Source: Marisa cornuarietis
Lineage: Eukaryota; Mollusca; Gastropoda; Architaenioglossa; Ampullariidae
Direction: 5' to 3'
DNA: 64,000 nt
NCBI GenBank assembly: GCA_004794655.1
Contig: SMMW01000013.1
Coordinates: forward strand, 1,510,001-1,574,000
Of the stretch, positions 1-12,050 are shown one piece after another. The notes beneath the pieces are model-generated. The model saw only the letters and a program-made list of their open reading frames with translations, had not been told where the DNA came from and did not search any database. Within the stretch, counting starts at the first letter, position 1, and the number at the start of each line of letters is the position of its first letter. The position numbers were made by a program, and so were the translations under genes.

Positions 1-20
1 TACAAGTAAAATTTGATTCC

Positions 21-22
<2 letters not shown>

Positions 23-68
<46 letters not shown>
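23..68. repeat. (TG)n microsatellite
   Basis: 46 bp of uninterrupted TG. Confidence 0.97.
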
Positions 69-69
<1 letters not shown>

Positions 70-493
70 ACGTGCCTCAGCCCGCAGGCGGTGATCAGTC
101 AAACAGTGCATATAAAGTGCAAGGCAGCACAGCATGTTATGAGGTTTGCTTGGTCTACACGTGGTAATGTTCTAAATACGCCTTTAGTTCCGGCAGAGAG
201 GGAGTCTAAAGCATCCCTGTAGGCGAAGGTGATGTGTCGCTACCTTTGACAATGAAGGTGTGTGTTCTCCATGTTAATACCAGGGCTGTATTAAAATTTC
301 GGTCGTTAAGAGGAGGGCTTTACTAAGGTTGTCGTTCCTCCTATCAACTAGACCCGCCATCTTTGTCAGTTTTTTTGTTTCGTTTTAATTTTGCCAGACG
401 ATAGTGTTTATGTCTATACTTTTTATAGGTGACAGCAAACTTCAAATCCCTGTTCTAAATGGCAGAGACGTGTACAAGGTCTTCTATCTTGAT

Positions 494-496
<3 letters not shown>

Positions 497-560
<64 letters not shown>
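497..560. repeat. (CA)n microsatellite
   Basis: 64 bp of uninterrupted CA. Confidence 0.97.
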
Positions 561-563
<3 letters not shown>

Positions 564-758
564 AATAAACATTGGAATTTTTATCGTGCTGTTATACATT
601 TTCGGGATTTGAGACTCATATGTTAGTCTATATTACAACACAGCTGCATGAACATTGAGCCAAACTCGAATTTTATACTGCAAGCAATAGAAGGACATGT
701 TAATGATTCACGCCCTCGGCAACTGAGCCTACTTAGCAGCTCTCTCTCTCTCTCAGTC

Positions 759-875
759 TTATAAAGAGATGCGAAAATATGCAGAGGTCTGCCCTACGGC
801 AGGTGACGTCACCCGATGAACAGTGATAACGGCTGCAGGATTTTGACGATAAGAAGAAGAGAGGGTGCATGGTGA
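759..875 (+). promoter_or_regulatory. Possible core promoter with TATA box, CRE and upstream ORF
   Basis: TATAAAG stands at 760-766, about 44 bp before a full CRE palindrome TGACGTCA (804-811). A short upstream ORF runs 816-875. The cluster sits directly in front of the candidate first exon at 894-971. CREs normally lie upstream of the TATA box, so the order here is unusual, and either element could be chance. Confidence 0.25.
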
Positions 876-893
876 GGTGAAACTGGGTGCAAA

Positions 894-971
894 ATGACCC
901 GCGACCCGGGCTTCGGCAGACAGGCGATGGGAGCAGACGACACAGACAGCAACGTGCAGACGGCAGAACAG
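894..971 (+). CDS. Candidate first coding exon (26 codons), plus strand
   Basis: An ATG at 894 with A at -3 opens 26 codons (MTRDPGFGRQAMGADDTDSN, then VQTAEQ) that end exactly at a consensus donor, CAG|GTGAGT, in phase 0. Upstream lie TATAAAG at 760-766 and a perfect CRE palindrome TGACGTCA at 804-811, with an expected start of transcription near 790. A 19-codon upstream ORF (816-875) would precede the main start. The peptide is acidic and hydrophilic, with no recognisable domain. No second exon was identified. If real, this gene would run toward and perhaps overlap the 3' end of the minus-strand gene 1, which lowers my confidence. Confidence 0.3.
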
Positions 972-1826
972 GTGAGTTCAGCGAAGTGTGACGAAGTCGG
1001 TCCCACGTCAAGTGGGCGACCTGTCGATCCGTCCCTGACTCTTGGAAGCGGTCCGGTAACGTGTGAAGGCTTTTATAATCAGACTTTGCCATCAGCTGAG
1101 AGGAGATTAGAGACTAACATTTTATAAACCAGATAGAACATAGCAGTTAAAGAAATGTTTTACAGCCATCTCCGATCTTGATGCGAGTTGGTGGGGTGGA
1201 GGGGGCAGGACGGGAAATATAAATAGAAAAAAAACTAGTGAGCGATAGAAAAAACAAATGTTAAAGAAGACTGAGCGACACAACTCTAGAAGAGTAGAGG
1301 GAAGCAATCATTTTGTTCAGTCATGCAACAAGCCTCGGGCTCAAACGATCCACACTTATGTCAACCAGCAAAGCATTTCATCTGTTGTCGTACCCGGAAC
1401 ACGCTTACAGAACGGGCAGGATACCACGGCTGCTTGTTTTGTCGTAAATATAAGCAACGTGTTTCAGTTTCCTGGTGGCGAAGAGAGCACCCGGTCGTTT
1501 TACCCCCGTGCACAGCGACAGGTGAAAGAGTTGTACTTTCACAGCACCCTAGCCAGACCTTCACCTGGTATCTCGTGTATTGTACCCTTTTCCGTGTCTA
1601 CCCCAACAAAACCCCGGCGCCCTGATAGTAAAAGGTCTTTGTTCGGAATGTAAATTAAGCTTTCGGTTGTGAAGAACGACACACACACACACACACAGAC
1701 AATCTCACTCTTTCTCCTTGTACAAGGCTTTCAGAGACTCACATTCGTTATTGTTAAGCCATTGACCCATACAAACTGGATTCGTGAGCTTCCCACACCA
1801 GGGTAGCCCCGCCATTCCATTGCTAG

Positions 1827-1827
<1 letters not shown>

Positions 1828-1865
<38 letters not shown>
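1828..1865. repeat. (TG)n microsatellite
   Basis: 38 bp TG followed by alternating gcatgcgcgcgcatgc, a purine-pyrimidine tract able to adopt Z-DNA. Confidence 0.97.
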
Positions 1866-1866
<1 letters not shown>

Positions 1867-2527
1867 ATGCGCGCGCATGCGTGACTTTAGGGTGAGGGGT
1901 TAAAGGAGACTGCATGTGTGTGTGGATTCTGTATTGTTAAAATTATTCTTTCTTAAACACTGTTTGTTTACACCCACACCCTCTCTCTCTCTCTCTAGAA
2001 GCTGTATCGACAATAAATATCTCTTACAAAAGGCCTCGTCTGTCAAATATCTGAGTTACTGTCATGCCCTTCTTTTTGTCTTCTGCAAGTAGTGGAAATG
2101 AATCTGCAGTAAGACGGTAGAGTGGATGTGGCTGCTAACTCTCCCCCCTTTGTATGCCGCCCCTTTTGAACGGAAATTCTCCAGACAACAAAGGAGACGC
2201 GAAAAACGTATATTTCTGGTGAGTTCACCAGATAACAGCGTGGATGCAGTATGTGTCATTTCAATGGAAATTTTCCATACCACAGAAAGCGATATTTGTA
2301 GGGGTATTTTCAGGGTCATACCCGGGAACAAAAATTACTTTTCTCCCAAATAACAGTTCTTAAAAGAACAGCTTGCCATTGCCTTCGTCATTGATATCGA
2401 CAAAAAAACTCCCCTTGCTTACAGTCTATACTTTTCTCCACTCAGACACGAATATATTATGATTATTAAAATTAACACACAGGAACACACACACATTCTC
2501 TCTCTCTCTTTGGTACTGTACTCAAAT

Positions 2528-2609
2528 GTGTAACATACTAATCAGAAGTGTGTAACATATTGTACACAGATGTGTAACATATTAAACACAATTGTGTAAC
2601 ATAATAATC
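2528..2609. repeat. 22-bp tandem repeat, four units
   Basis: GTGTAACAT recurs at 2528, 2550, 2572 and 2594, exactly 22 bp apart, with variable AT-rich spacers. Confidence 0.85.
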
Positions 2610-2635
2610 GAGTGGAGAAAGAGCCGGTCCTGTTG

Positions 2636-2965
2636 GTCACACTCACGGTCTACAGTAGTGACGTGGCCCGTTGTACCGCCCACCACCACACGCTCAGCCT
2701 AAAAACTCCTCCGTCAGTATTTCGCGGTCTTTCAGTCTGTCTGCCCCCCCCCCCTCCCCCGCGGTCTGCTGCACGCTCAAGCGTGTGGGGGGGGGGGCGC
2801 GGAGGGGATGGGCAAAGGGGTGCAACACAATCCCCCGGCGGAAGTGAAGGTCCAATCTCGTCACGTGACGTTAAAGCTATGCACGAGGCAGCGAGCGGCA
2901 GCCACTTTAACCTTTTCGCTGCCGGAAGGCCGGGCCATGGGGTTCCACCGACGAAACTTGTTGAC
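2636..2965. promoter_or_regulatory. GC/CpG-rich island with E-box and ETS-like site
   Basis: This is the only clearly GC- and CpG-rich stretch outside the big exons. It holds a 10-bp palindrome GTCACGTGAC (2860-2869), which is the CLEAR/USF-type E-box, an ETS-like GGCGGAAGTG (2837-2846), and long C and G runs around a small palindrome. Such clusters often mark promoters. The direction is unclear: a plus-strand start with a good Kozak context lies at 3615, while the minus strand carries an open frame ending at 2861 whose tail looks protein-like. Confidence 0.3.
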
Positions 2966-3264
2966 TTCAGGCGAGTCATAAGATGAAACAGGCAAAACAC
3001 CGGGGTACAGGACTGAACAGGGCACTGAGCTACAGCTGAACTCACAATAACATGTCGGAGAGACGTTCAAGAGGATGATAACTGTTTTGGTCATGCTATG
3101 GCATGTAAGCAATTTATTATTAATGAAACCCGTTAACCCGGGATACCTTACTGAAAACCCGAAAAGGGTCTGAAACATTTAAAACAATGAGTTCGGGGGC
3201 TGGAGAGCGGATCAACGTTAGAAGACAGTAAAGAGGTCAGGTACAATATGACAGTAGATGTAAA

Positions 3265-3375
3265 AACTAATGTCAACATGCATATTAACAGACGATAACA
3301 TGTTTACGAACTGATGTCACTATACATATTAATAGACAATATCATGTTTACGAACTGATGTCAGCATCTAGAAGA
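3265..3375. repeat. 44-bp tandem repeat, 2.5 units
   Basis: Copies at 3265-3308 and 3309-3352 differ at a few bases; a partial third begins at 3353. Confidence 0.85.
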
Positions 3376-5370
3376 ACTAACATCAATACGCAGACCTGTT
3401 TCTTGGATAAAACATGGCAGAAGGCAAGTGAAAGAAAAATATCCGGACGGACACCAGTCAAACTCCATTAACTTAAGCAAACTTTGCAAAAGCAGCACCA
3501 TGCCCAAACCCCACAACTATGGCGACTTAGTCATTTATCTGTGTTTTGCATGGTAAATTCTGTGTCGTCGTTTGTAAACTGCGAAATCATATCGATATCG
3601 GAGGATACTTGGAAATGGCCAGTTCTTTAGCATCATCTGAGATCGACCGTGTGTATAAATTTGCTGGCCCTGTAAGCCGTTCCTCTCGCAGTAGTGGTAG
3701 GGTTAATGTAAGCTTGGCTTCACTACTGAGTCATTAAGTGTAGGGATCGTTTTTTTTTAGGTGAATTTATTACAGTATTCTGTCCTTATTCTTGAATTAT
3801 TACTACAGTAGTATCATAAATTTGTTTTCAGATAACGCAATGCATTAACAGGAGACACAATATTGAGAAAACTAATGGAGGAGACTTTTGCCCATAAGAT
3901 ATTCAGGTCCAATATGTCAAACGCTTTATTTGCCATCTGCTTGCTTGGCAACCATCGAAATCCTCTCTCAACGCTGCTTAGTGTTAGAGTTTCCCAGATT
4001 AGGACGTTATCGTTAAAGGGAAAAGCAAGTTAAACGGTAAATGAATTTAAATGATACTGGGGTTTTGAACAGTTTTCCATTAAAAATTTCGGGTTTCAAA
4101 CAAGACAAACGTGTCTAAAATACAGATGCACCACCTCTATTTTCGATGGCCGCAGTGTTCTGTTCGTTGAGGAACAAGATGACCCTAGTTCGTGACCTAC
4201 AATGTACCAATTGACCAAAAAGGATTTTTGTCACACAATGTTCTCCACTTCTCATCTCTTTATCGGTGTACTAGGAATCGAAATTGTAGGATACGATCGC
4301 TAGATTCTGATGCCAGCGTTGAGATCATTTAGACGACTAAACTTAGGAGTATGAAAGGTAACTCCCTTGCCAAATGGCTTCAGTGACATTATTCGACAAC
4401 CAAACATAGAGACCCCCCTCCCCCCTATCGCCCGAAATATTTTAAATGTGATTCTAAGCAAAACGATTGGTTTGCAACCCGAAAGCTTGAGTGTAAAAGA
4501 TTCAGAACGACAGTGTTAATATTTAGGACTAACATGGTAGTTTACTTGCCGTTCTCCTTTAAACGATCTACTTAACTGTACGTATCATTGCCGAATATGT
4601 GACTACATAGTTTTCTTATAGGATCACCATCAAAACATTTTATGCTTTCACCGTGAGTAGCAATGGTTTCCGGGATCGCTACACTGTGCTATTGTTACTT
4701 GAAGTAATGTCTTTGCCAGGCCTACATCACAACTCTGACGCACTGCCACTGGAGTAAAAGATACCTTGCGCAGGTACCTTGTACTACTTATCGGTGCGAT
4801 TTGATTTTCAGTACAGACATTTCAAGTTCCTGTTTCGGTCCATTCAAACTGTATCAAAGCTACAGAAATTAGGTTAATGAAAGGAAATATTTCTGTTGGT
4901 TTGCGTGGCTACTAATCTGTACCTCTCTCTCTCTCTAACCGTCCTTCATTAGTCTTCTGTTGTCGAAAATCGAAATGAGATTCCTAGGAATGCGCACACT
5001 CTTGGTTAGATCATTAAAGTTTGAGTACATTTTAAAAAAGCCTTAAAGTCAAAAGTGGAGAGTTCGTATTTTAACAACCTTATTAGGATCATCGGATTAT
5101 TATGCTATAGGGTCAAAGTAGTTACACTCGGTATCCAGAACAAAACCAAAACACCGCGAAGGAAGCACGAACAAGACTGCGTCAGTAAAGAACAAGACAT
5201 GATAAGTTTTTGTCGTGAGGAGACGGATGGACAGAGCTTTGTGGGTCGTAAATGATAAAAAAAGAGAGGAAGACAGATTACCGACAATCTTTAAGATCAG
5301 GAGTAATGATCAGAAATAAACAAGCAGAAGTAAACACCTCGGGGTAAACAACCATTAAGGACTTACTCAC

Positions 5371-5433
5371 CAAGGCGTGCGCCTGCGACTCATCAGCTCC
5401 TGGCTGTAGCGGCAACACATGCAGTGGTGGAGG
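5371..5433 (-). CDS. Gene 1, probable micro-exon 7 (21 codons)
   Basis: A 63-bp phase 0-0 exon 9.9 kb downstream of exon 6, with acceptor aagactgcag and a near-perfect donor TTG|GTGAGTAAG. It encodes PPPLHVLPLQ followed by PGADESQAHAL, in keeping with the Pro-rich style of exon 6. A second AG at 5404-5405 would give a 33-bp version that also stays in frame, dropping the ten-residue PPPLHVLPLQ. Exon 6 ends in phase 0, so both forms fit. The gene has no stop in the visible model, so at least one more exon should exist, in 1-5370 or beyond the left edge. Short exons can arise by chance; the donor is strong and the acceptor moderate. Confidence 0.5.
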
Positions 5434-5721
5434 CTGCAGTCTTATCCCACAAACAATACGTCACAAGGAAAGGGCACTGCATGGCCGGTCTGTACGCACG
5501 TCACATCCACATATGCACCTCTACCCACACGAGCAATCTTACGGAAATTCGCCGGCCTTTCACAACAGTTCCGGGAACAACATGGGACGTTTGGTTACCG
5601 ATATAAAGAGGTTATAATACCGCAGTCCTCTTGATACGAAGATGACTCCGTATTGCATGGGAAGAAAAAAAAAGTATCGATACTTTGCAAAGTGTGATCC
5701 TAGTTCATATCAAAATGACTA

Positions 5722-6050
5722 CCAAACACAAAATCTTACAGAATTATGGACCTACATGATAATCCACTAAAGTACGTCTAACTATTGTTACAGTATGATA
5801 ACTATATACTACGTGATAACCCACCAGTGTACGTCATAACTGTTGTAATTGTATGATAATTGTACTAAACGATAACCGTCGCCATAAAAATACTATTTCA
5901 CGAAATCTTTCTGTGTGATAACGTTTCTCTGCGATTCACCCCTATTGTACATCATAACCTCTGTTACAGTATTATAAGAGAGTGATGTGGTAAGCCAGAT
6001 CATGAGAGACAACACAAAATCTCACAGCATTATCACAGTACTACGTCTTT
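5722..6050. repeat. Degenerate ~57-bp array with an outer duplication
   Basis: GATAAyCC-type units start at 5758, 5815, 5871 and 5933. The stretch aacacaaaatcttacagaat near 5724 has a relative near 6011 (aacacaaaatctcacagcat), so the block may be framed by a larger duplication of about 287 bp. Confidence 0.55.
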
Positions 6051-8479
6051 AATCACTCATTCGGGTCATGTTACAGATTGTAGTTGTAGACTAAATGAAT
6101 ATTTATATCTTATGTAGGTGACGATTTTAGTAAAGTCAGATTTTAGTCAGATGCGCCATCATGACATGTTCATGAGTTTTATTGGTTGTGCTTGTAGTTA
6201 GTGCACAGACCTGCTCTACTCAGATTAGTATTGACTCTATCTTTATACAGATTTCTTCAATACCAGAAGGTCTGTTACCTTTCTATTTATATATATTTTT
6301 TAATTAACGCTGTAGTAGAAAATATCTACTTTTCAATTAAAATCCTCCAGTCAATTAAATTTTATTACGTTCAATATTTATGGTGGCAAAGTACAAATAT
6401 TTTGTATACGTTTAATCATCCATTTACTAATGAATAGTAAACATTTTCTTTTGTCTTCTTGCTACACGAAAGATACTGGAGCAAAAAAATTTACAATTCT
6501 TCGACTACGAACACCGCAAAAGAATGCAAGCACGTTCTTATATGATTCCCAATGCACATTCTAGGCAAGCTTTAAAAAATAAACATTTACCTCTCATGTC
6601 GATGGTTATTCAACGTAAAGCGAAGAATTACAAGTAGTGTGGCATACAGAAAGATGTAAGAACGAGAAAAAGGGTTAAAAGTTCGAGACTAAAGCGAGAA
6701 TCATAATAAAGGTGCTGATGAGAACAACGGTTGTTCTGTATGCTACAAAACAGAGACATTCTGGAACATTTGTTTGAAAACAAAATGGCATCAGACGGAT
6801 GGTTGCAACCAGTACGGAGCAAAGGTACAAGCCAGTGGACACGATCATCCATTTGCAAGAAACAGAACTCAATTTCTAAGGTATTTGTAAAAATGTGCAT
6901 TTCCGCTTTCCTCCCGGAAAAGCTTCTTTCAGTGGGGCACAACCAGTATCAATATTCTCTGGAAGCTTTGTAATACTAGTATTATATGTTACAAAACCTC
7001 AGGGTTGAAGACACACTGTAAAGCGCCGTGAAAAAATCCAGACTGTTAGACTATTTTCTTTCTTCGTGCTTTTGCTTATGCATTTACATGACACGCATAG
7101 GCCATGTTGAATAACTAGTAAATCATTGTAAATTCAGCGAAAATCAAGCTCTTTTTTATGCCAGATGATTACGATTTTAATTAAAAAACGAACTATTAAA
7201 ATTATCTAAATTTACAGGTTCGTTTTAATTTGCGTTGTATGTCATCGTCTTCTTACCTGTTGTCCCTCTGTGGCTGTTGTATCCATTATCTCTGCAATAG
7301 CCACATCCGTCTATAATCCCCGTTTTGCAATCAGCTAACGTGACTCCTGGAGCTGTATCTGATTATCCTTGCCAGCCTTTCAATGCAAAAGAAGATTCCA
7401 GAAATTTTACGACGACGTGCGCGCCCGATATTTTTATTTCTCAGAAATGTGATGGCTAACAGGCTGTTCGGAACTTTCGCACCTACACGCTGTTCCTTTG
7501 TCATGCACATGTTTCTCATCAGTGTCACTCTCTTCCCGTGCGAGAAGTGCATTCGTACCCATCATCCAGAATACATAAAACATTTTTTTCCCGTTGAATC
7601 TATATTCACTTCTCGCTACACGCCACCCATTCATCGTTCAACAATGCAAAATGAAACATAACGGGATGACAATGACGGTGTGGAGCTATGAGCGAACATT
7701 CCGATCTAGTCGTTCGACCTCTGACTGGATGATCAGGAATCCACAGAATTGTAATGTCACAACACATACACACTGATATTAAGAACTGCAGACAGTGCAT
7801 CCACAATGTTTAGTCCTCTCAGCTTTCCTCTTTCTGACGAGACACCGAGAATTGTGTCCCGACTCAGTAAAACACAAGTTTGTCACTGCCCGGTGAGAAG
7901 GAACGCAATTTGCCACACGGTAAAAACAAAAAAGAAAAAAAAAGTGGAGGAAGGCGATAATTGAGTAAAGAGCAGGTTATTACCTGACGAGGCCAGGCCA
8001 CATCGAACACTGACGGACGTGGCTTCCTGTTGAGTGATTGGCCAATCAAACTGTTCCGGCTGCGCATGCGTGGCCAGGACAGCTATGGCGAGAAGACCCG
8101 AACCCCGATCGTTCACTGTCCAGACATAACTGCCACCGAGCCCCATCCTCCTACCAGTCCCCATCTTTTCCTTCCAGCCCGCACCCACCACCCACGAATT
8201 GTTTCACATCGAACCATGTTGGGATCATGTTTTTAATGTACGAAAGTTGCCGTCTGTATTTCATTCATTCTCTCACTCCTCCTCTTTCTCCTCTTCCTCA
8301 CCATCATAATTACTTATATATCCTTATTTTCGTTTTACCATTCGTCTATCAAAAGTTTTCATTTCGTTTGTACAGTCATTCGGATGACTGAAGCTCTGCA
8401 TTTGTACCAATTAGTGCGTGAAGGATAAATGATTGGGACTAGCGGATGCGTAGCTGTGGCCCGTCATCTAACTCGCCCT

Positions 8480-8480
8480 T

Positions 8481-8544
<64 letters not shown>
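8480..8544. repeat. (CT)n(CA)n compound microsatellite
   Basis: CT run turning into a 49-bp CA run. Confidence 0.97.
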
Positions 8545-8546
<2 letters not shown>

Positions 8547-11500
8547 GCGGAATTGGCGCCGGTTCTTCTCCGTCCAAAATAAAATAATAGTGTATACTTG
8601 AACAATTTTAGTATTTTACCTTTTAGTATTCAGGTTTTATTTTCGCCAACATTAAACGAAATACAACTTTGACATCTACCATATTTGTGGTAAATTTATT
8701 GTAAAAACATGGTTTTATTGTCAAAACAGGGATACGGTGAACCTGGACGAAAAAGATCGATTAGTGGGCGCAAGCGTCTTCTCTCTACAAGAGGTGAACG
8801 CAGTGCCATCGGTCTTCTACTGCAGGCTTGTAGCTGCCACACAGCAATGCTGGACATGTCAAATCCGCGAAACAGTGGACCGTATGCACATGTGCTTCGG
8901 TAAATAAGAAGTAGAAAAAGAGTAGGGGAGTAATGAGAACTAGAGTACCGTTGGGAACACGACGAGGACGAGGGCAAGAAAATCTGAAATAATAACAGTC
9001 AATGCAACTGTCGGCAAAAATCGACAAAAACACATTAGTAAGCACAAATATGTACTTGCTTGCTTTCAAATTCTTATTGTAGCTTGCATTACACCCAAAG
9101 TCTCTCTCTTTGTCTCAGCGATCTTCAGCATGAGGGTCACAGGTCAAGGTACTTAAACATTCAAGTAAGAGTCTAAAACGTTGACTAAGCTGACACCTGC
9201 AAGTGTTAATTGTAATCTGGCTTGTCTCCCACGTGACCTGCATGTAAACCTTGCACCAACAACACCTCAAAGATCGATAGTTAAGGATAGTTGCCATAAT
9301 TATTCTAATTGGCCAATTCTCAACAAGGGATTTCTAGAGTTCACGACTCTTTACAGTTCTAATGGGGGGAAGGGGCTATTTTTCATGACTGGATCCCAAA
9401 CCATCAGAAAAAAGATTTGCACCACACTAACCCTTGAAAGTCCTCTTCTAGTCTGGCTGTATTCATATGAAAGGACTGAGCGCGGTATTAAATAATCCTT
9501 TTAGAAAATCTAAGTGATTATCCTTTTTTTCAGTTCTCGAGATACAGGACAAGAAAATAATACCATACACACAAATAGGGTTTAAAAATTCCCACGAATT
9601 CACCAAAGTCCCCTAAAAAGCTTCCTCGCTGCCTGTTTATTTGTGACATCAGTGTGTTGAGCTCTTTGTGTGCACAAAGATATTTGCAGGATTTTATTTC
9701 AAAACCAGTGAGTATCATTTTTGTTTACCTTCCCAGACTGGAGGGTGAGTTCTCCATTAAAAATAGTACACGTGAGAACTTTAACTTCCCTGAAAACGGT
9801 TACTCTTTACAGTTCGATGTCCGGTATCGATCAACCAGATTCTTTCCTTAAATACGAATTTTGCTACAGACATCAAACATGTATGTGTAGGTGTGGGTAG
9901 GCGTTGTATGTCTGTCTATTCATGTGTGTATATATATATATGTGTGTGTTGGTGGGCTGCATGTGTGTCTGTGCGTGTATGTATGCAAATAAATGAACGA
10001 GATAAAAGAGAAAAAGATGGAGGGAAAGACGGATGAACAGAAATCAATACACCAGTAGTGATTAAAGCTGCTGGGGTTAATTTCTGACGACGCAAAACAC
10101 TTCTCAGTTTTCGATGATTCAGTCTGACATCTGTTCCTTAACCCAAACCGTTCGTCACAGATACACCAGGCTGTCTCACTGAATCGGAGACAAAAACAGA
10201 TAATTTTATCATCCGAGAAAATTTTAAGTTGAAGCGCACATTCTGATAATCGACAGCAAAGTCTCTTTTGATCTTTTTTTTTCTTCGGGATTGTTAAAGA
10301 GACAACACCATAGGAAAAGTTTATGAAACAAAGACAGACGTCCAAGTGTCCTGATAATAGACAGTGCACTTATTAAGTGCAGGACCCCAACCGAACCCAG
10401 GCTCACCGCGCTTTACAAAGACGAGAAATGTAAACTAGGTTAAAGTATACAATAATAAATATACAATAATAACTTACACATTAGAAAAGTCTTACGATTT
10501 CACAATTTCAGAGGACATCATATGCGAAGCTGAAGTACATGTCAACCGCCAGGAATTTGCAAAGTACACATGCACCCCACAAACATAATTATTGTTTACA
10601 CAAGGTTTGTTGACCATACTGACCATAAGCCCGCGATGTCGCAAAATGTAATCCGAAATGAGAGAGTAAACCCGCTGTCCAGAGATGGCGCCAAAAGGAA
10701 TTTCCAAGGCACTGTACAATCGAAGGGCACCACTTGCACAGTCCCAAGAAACGGGCACCAAACTTTCATAACAATGACTTACGACTGCGAGAGAGGCAGC
10801 TGATTGCCTCCACTTAGGCGCCCAATTGTTACAAGTAGTTTACAAACGGTTCTTGGGCGAGTGCGCGTGCCAACAGCACTGGCAACCTGAAGGCGCCATC
10901 TTATGCAACCGTCAAACTTGCTTAGTAAGTGGCCTCCTCTACTTCCTTCCACATCCCATCGTAGCCGAGGACACAGGGCTAGCGTCAGCTTTGTTTTCTC
11001 TTTGCGAGATTTCTTTGCGTCTTTGTGGTCTTTTGCTCTAACGATGTCAGGCGGGAGGGAAGATGGCGGGAGATGGCGCTCCTTTCACGAGGTCTCATGT
11101 ACCCCTTTAGCCTTAGCATTTCTTTTATCATTATCACTTCTTTTAGCATTATCATTTCTGTTAGACGATCTTGAGTGGAAAGATGGCACAAAAATGAAAG
11201 AGAAGAAGAGAAAAGTCTATAAGTGGAAAAACAAAACAAAAAAAGAGAGGAAAGAGCGAGGGGTTTATCTTCAAAAACAAATCTTTCTGCATTTTATAAA
11301 ATGGATATTTTCAAAGGGTATCTGTACAGAAGTGATGCAAGTAACAGATTTTTAGATTACTTCAAAGCTTTAAGCTTTCATCATATTCTTCTTAAAGCAG
11401 GTAGGCAGGCGAACAGACTGAGGTTATTCATCTGCATTGAATCATACTGAGGTTACCGATCATGCTGAGGTTGAGGGGACTCTTGCTTACCTTTATACAA

Positions 11501-12002
11501 CGAAAATATCTACCTTTCACCACACTAACCTTGTACAGGCAACGCACATACCATCGCCTTACCTTTCTGTACTGCACATGTGTACTGCCTCCCTCGTTCT
11601 TCGCGCCCGCCGCCTCATCTGCAGCTATGCACTCCTGGACAGGTAAAGTAAGTGCAATTGTTTACTAGCGGACATTTAAGAAGTTTAAGTACACAATTAT
11701 TGCAAAGAATTAAGAAAATGATCTAATTTGTGTTTATTAAAGAAATGAGCAAATACGACTGCATATATGCTGACACAAACTTTTAAGCAATGAAAAAGTA
11801 AAGTTTTGTAACAGACATTAAAAAGTTGGCTAATTACAATTGCTAAGGCCTGTTAAAGAAAACACTCACACTTGTGCGCATACAGCATACATACAATGAC
11901 TTACACGAATATACACACGCATACACATGCATGAACACAAACGCACCTGTAAACACACACACCCTGCACACATAAGTAAGCATACGCATATCAACGCACG
12001 TT

Positions 12003-12004
<2 letters not shown>

Positions 12005-12046
<42 letters not shown>
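12005..12046. repeat. (CA)n microsatellite
   Basis: Pure CA; the 130 bp before it (11,870-12,004) are a decayed CA-rich tract. Confidence 0.95.

Positions 12047-12050
<4 letters not shown>

Larger units (their letters stand above)
972..5370. other. Non-coding or unassigned, with tandem repeats
   Basis: This stretch holds microsatellites, the 22-bp and 44-bp arrays and the GC-rich island listed separately. The missing 3' exons of gene 1 (minus strand) might lie here; none could be named. A minus-strand frame ending at 2861 has a protein-like tail (SSYDSPEVNKFRRWNPMARP, later CLVHSFNVT) but no convincing acceptor in the right phase. Confidence 0.4.

Noticed and set aside
2650..3045. 131-codon minus-strand frame in the GC island
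   Set aside because: It contains poly-Pro and poly-Gly from the C/G runs and no good acceptor; it is treated as promoter-like DNA instead.
10903..11355. 150-codon plus-strand frame with hydrophobic and then Lys-rich parts
   Set aside because: The hydrophobic part comes from TTAGCATT-type low-complexity repeats and the Lys part from an A-rich tract; there are no splice signals.
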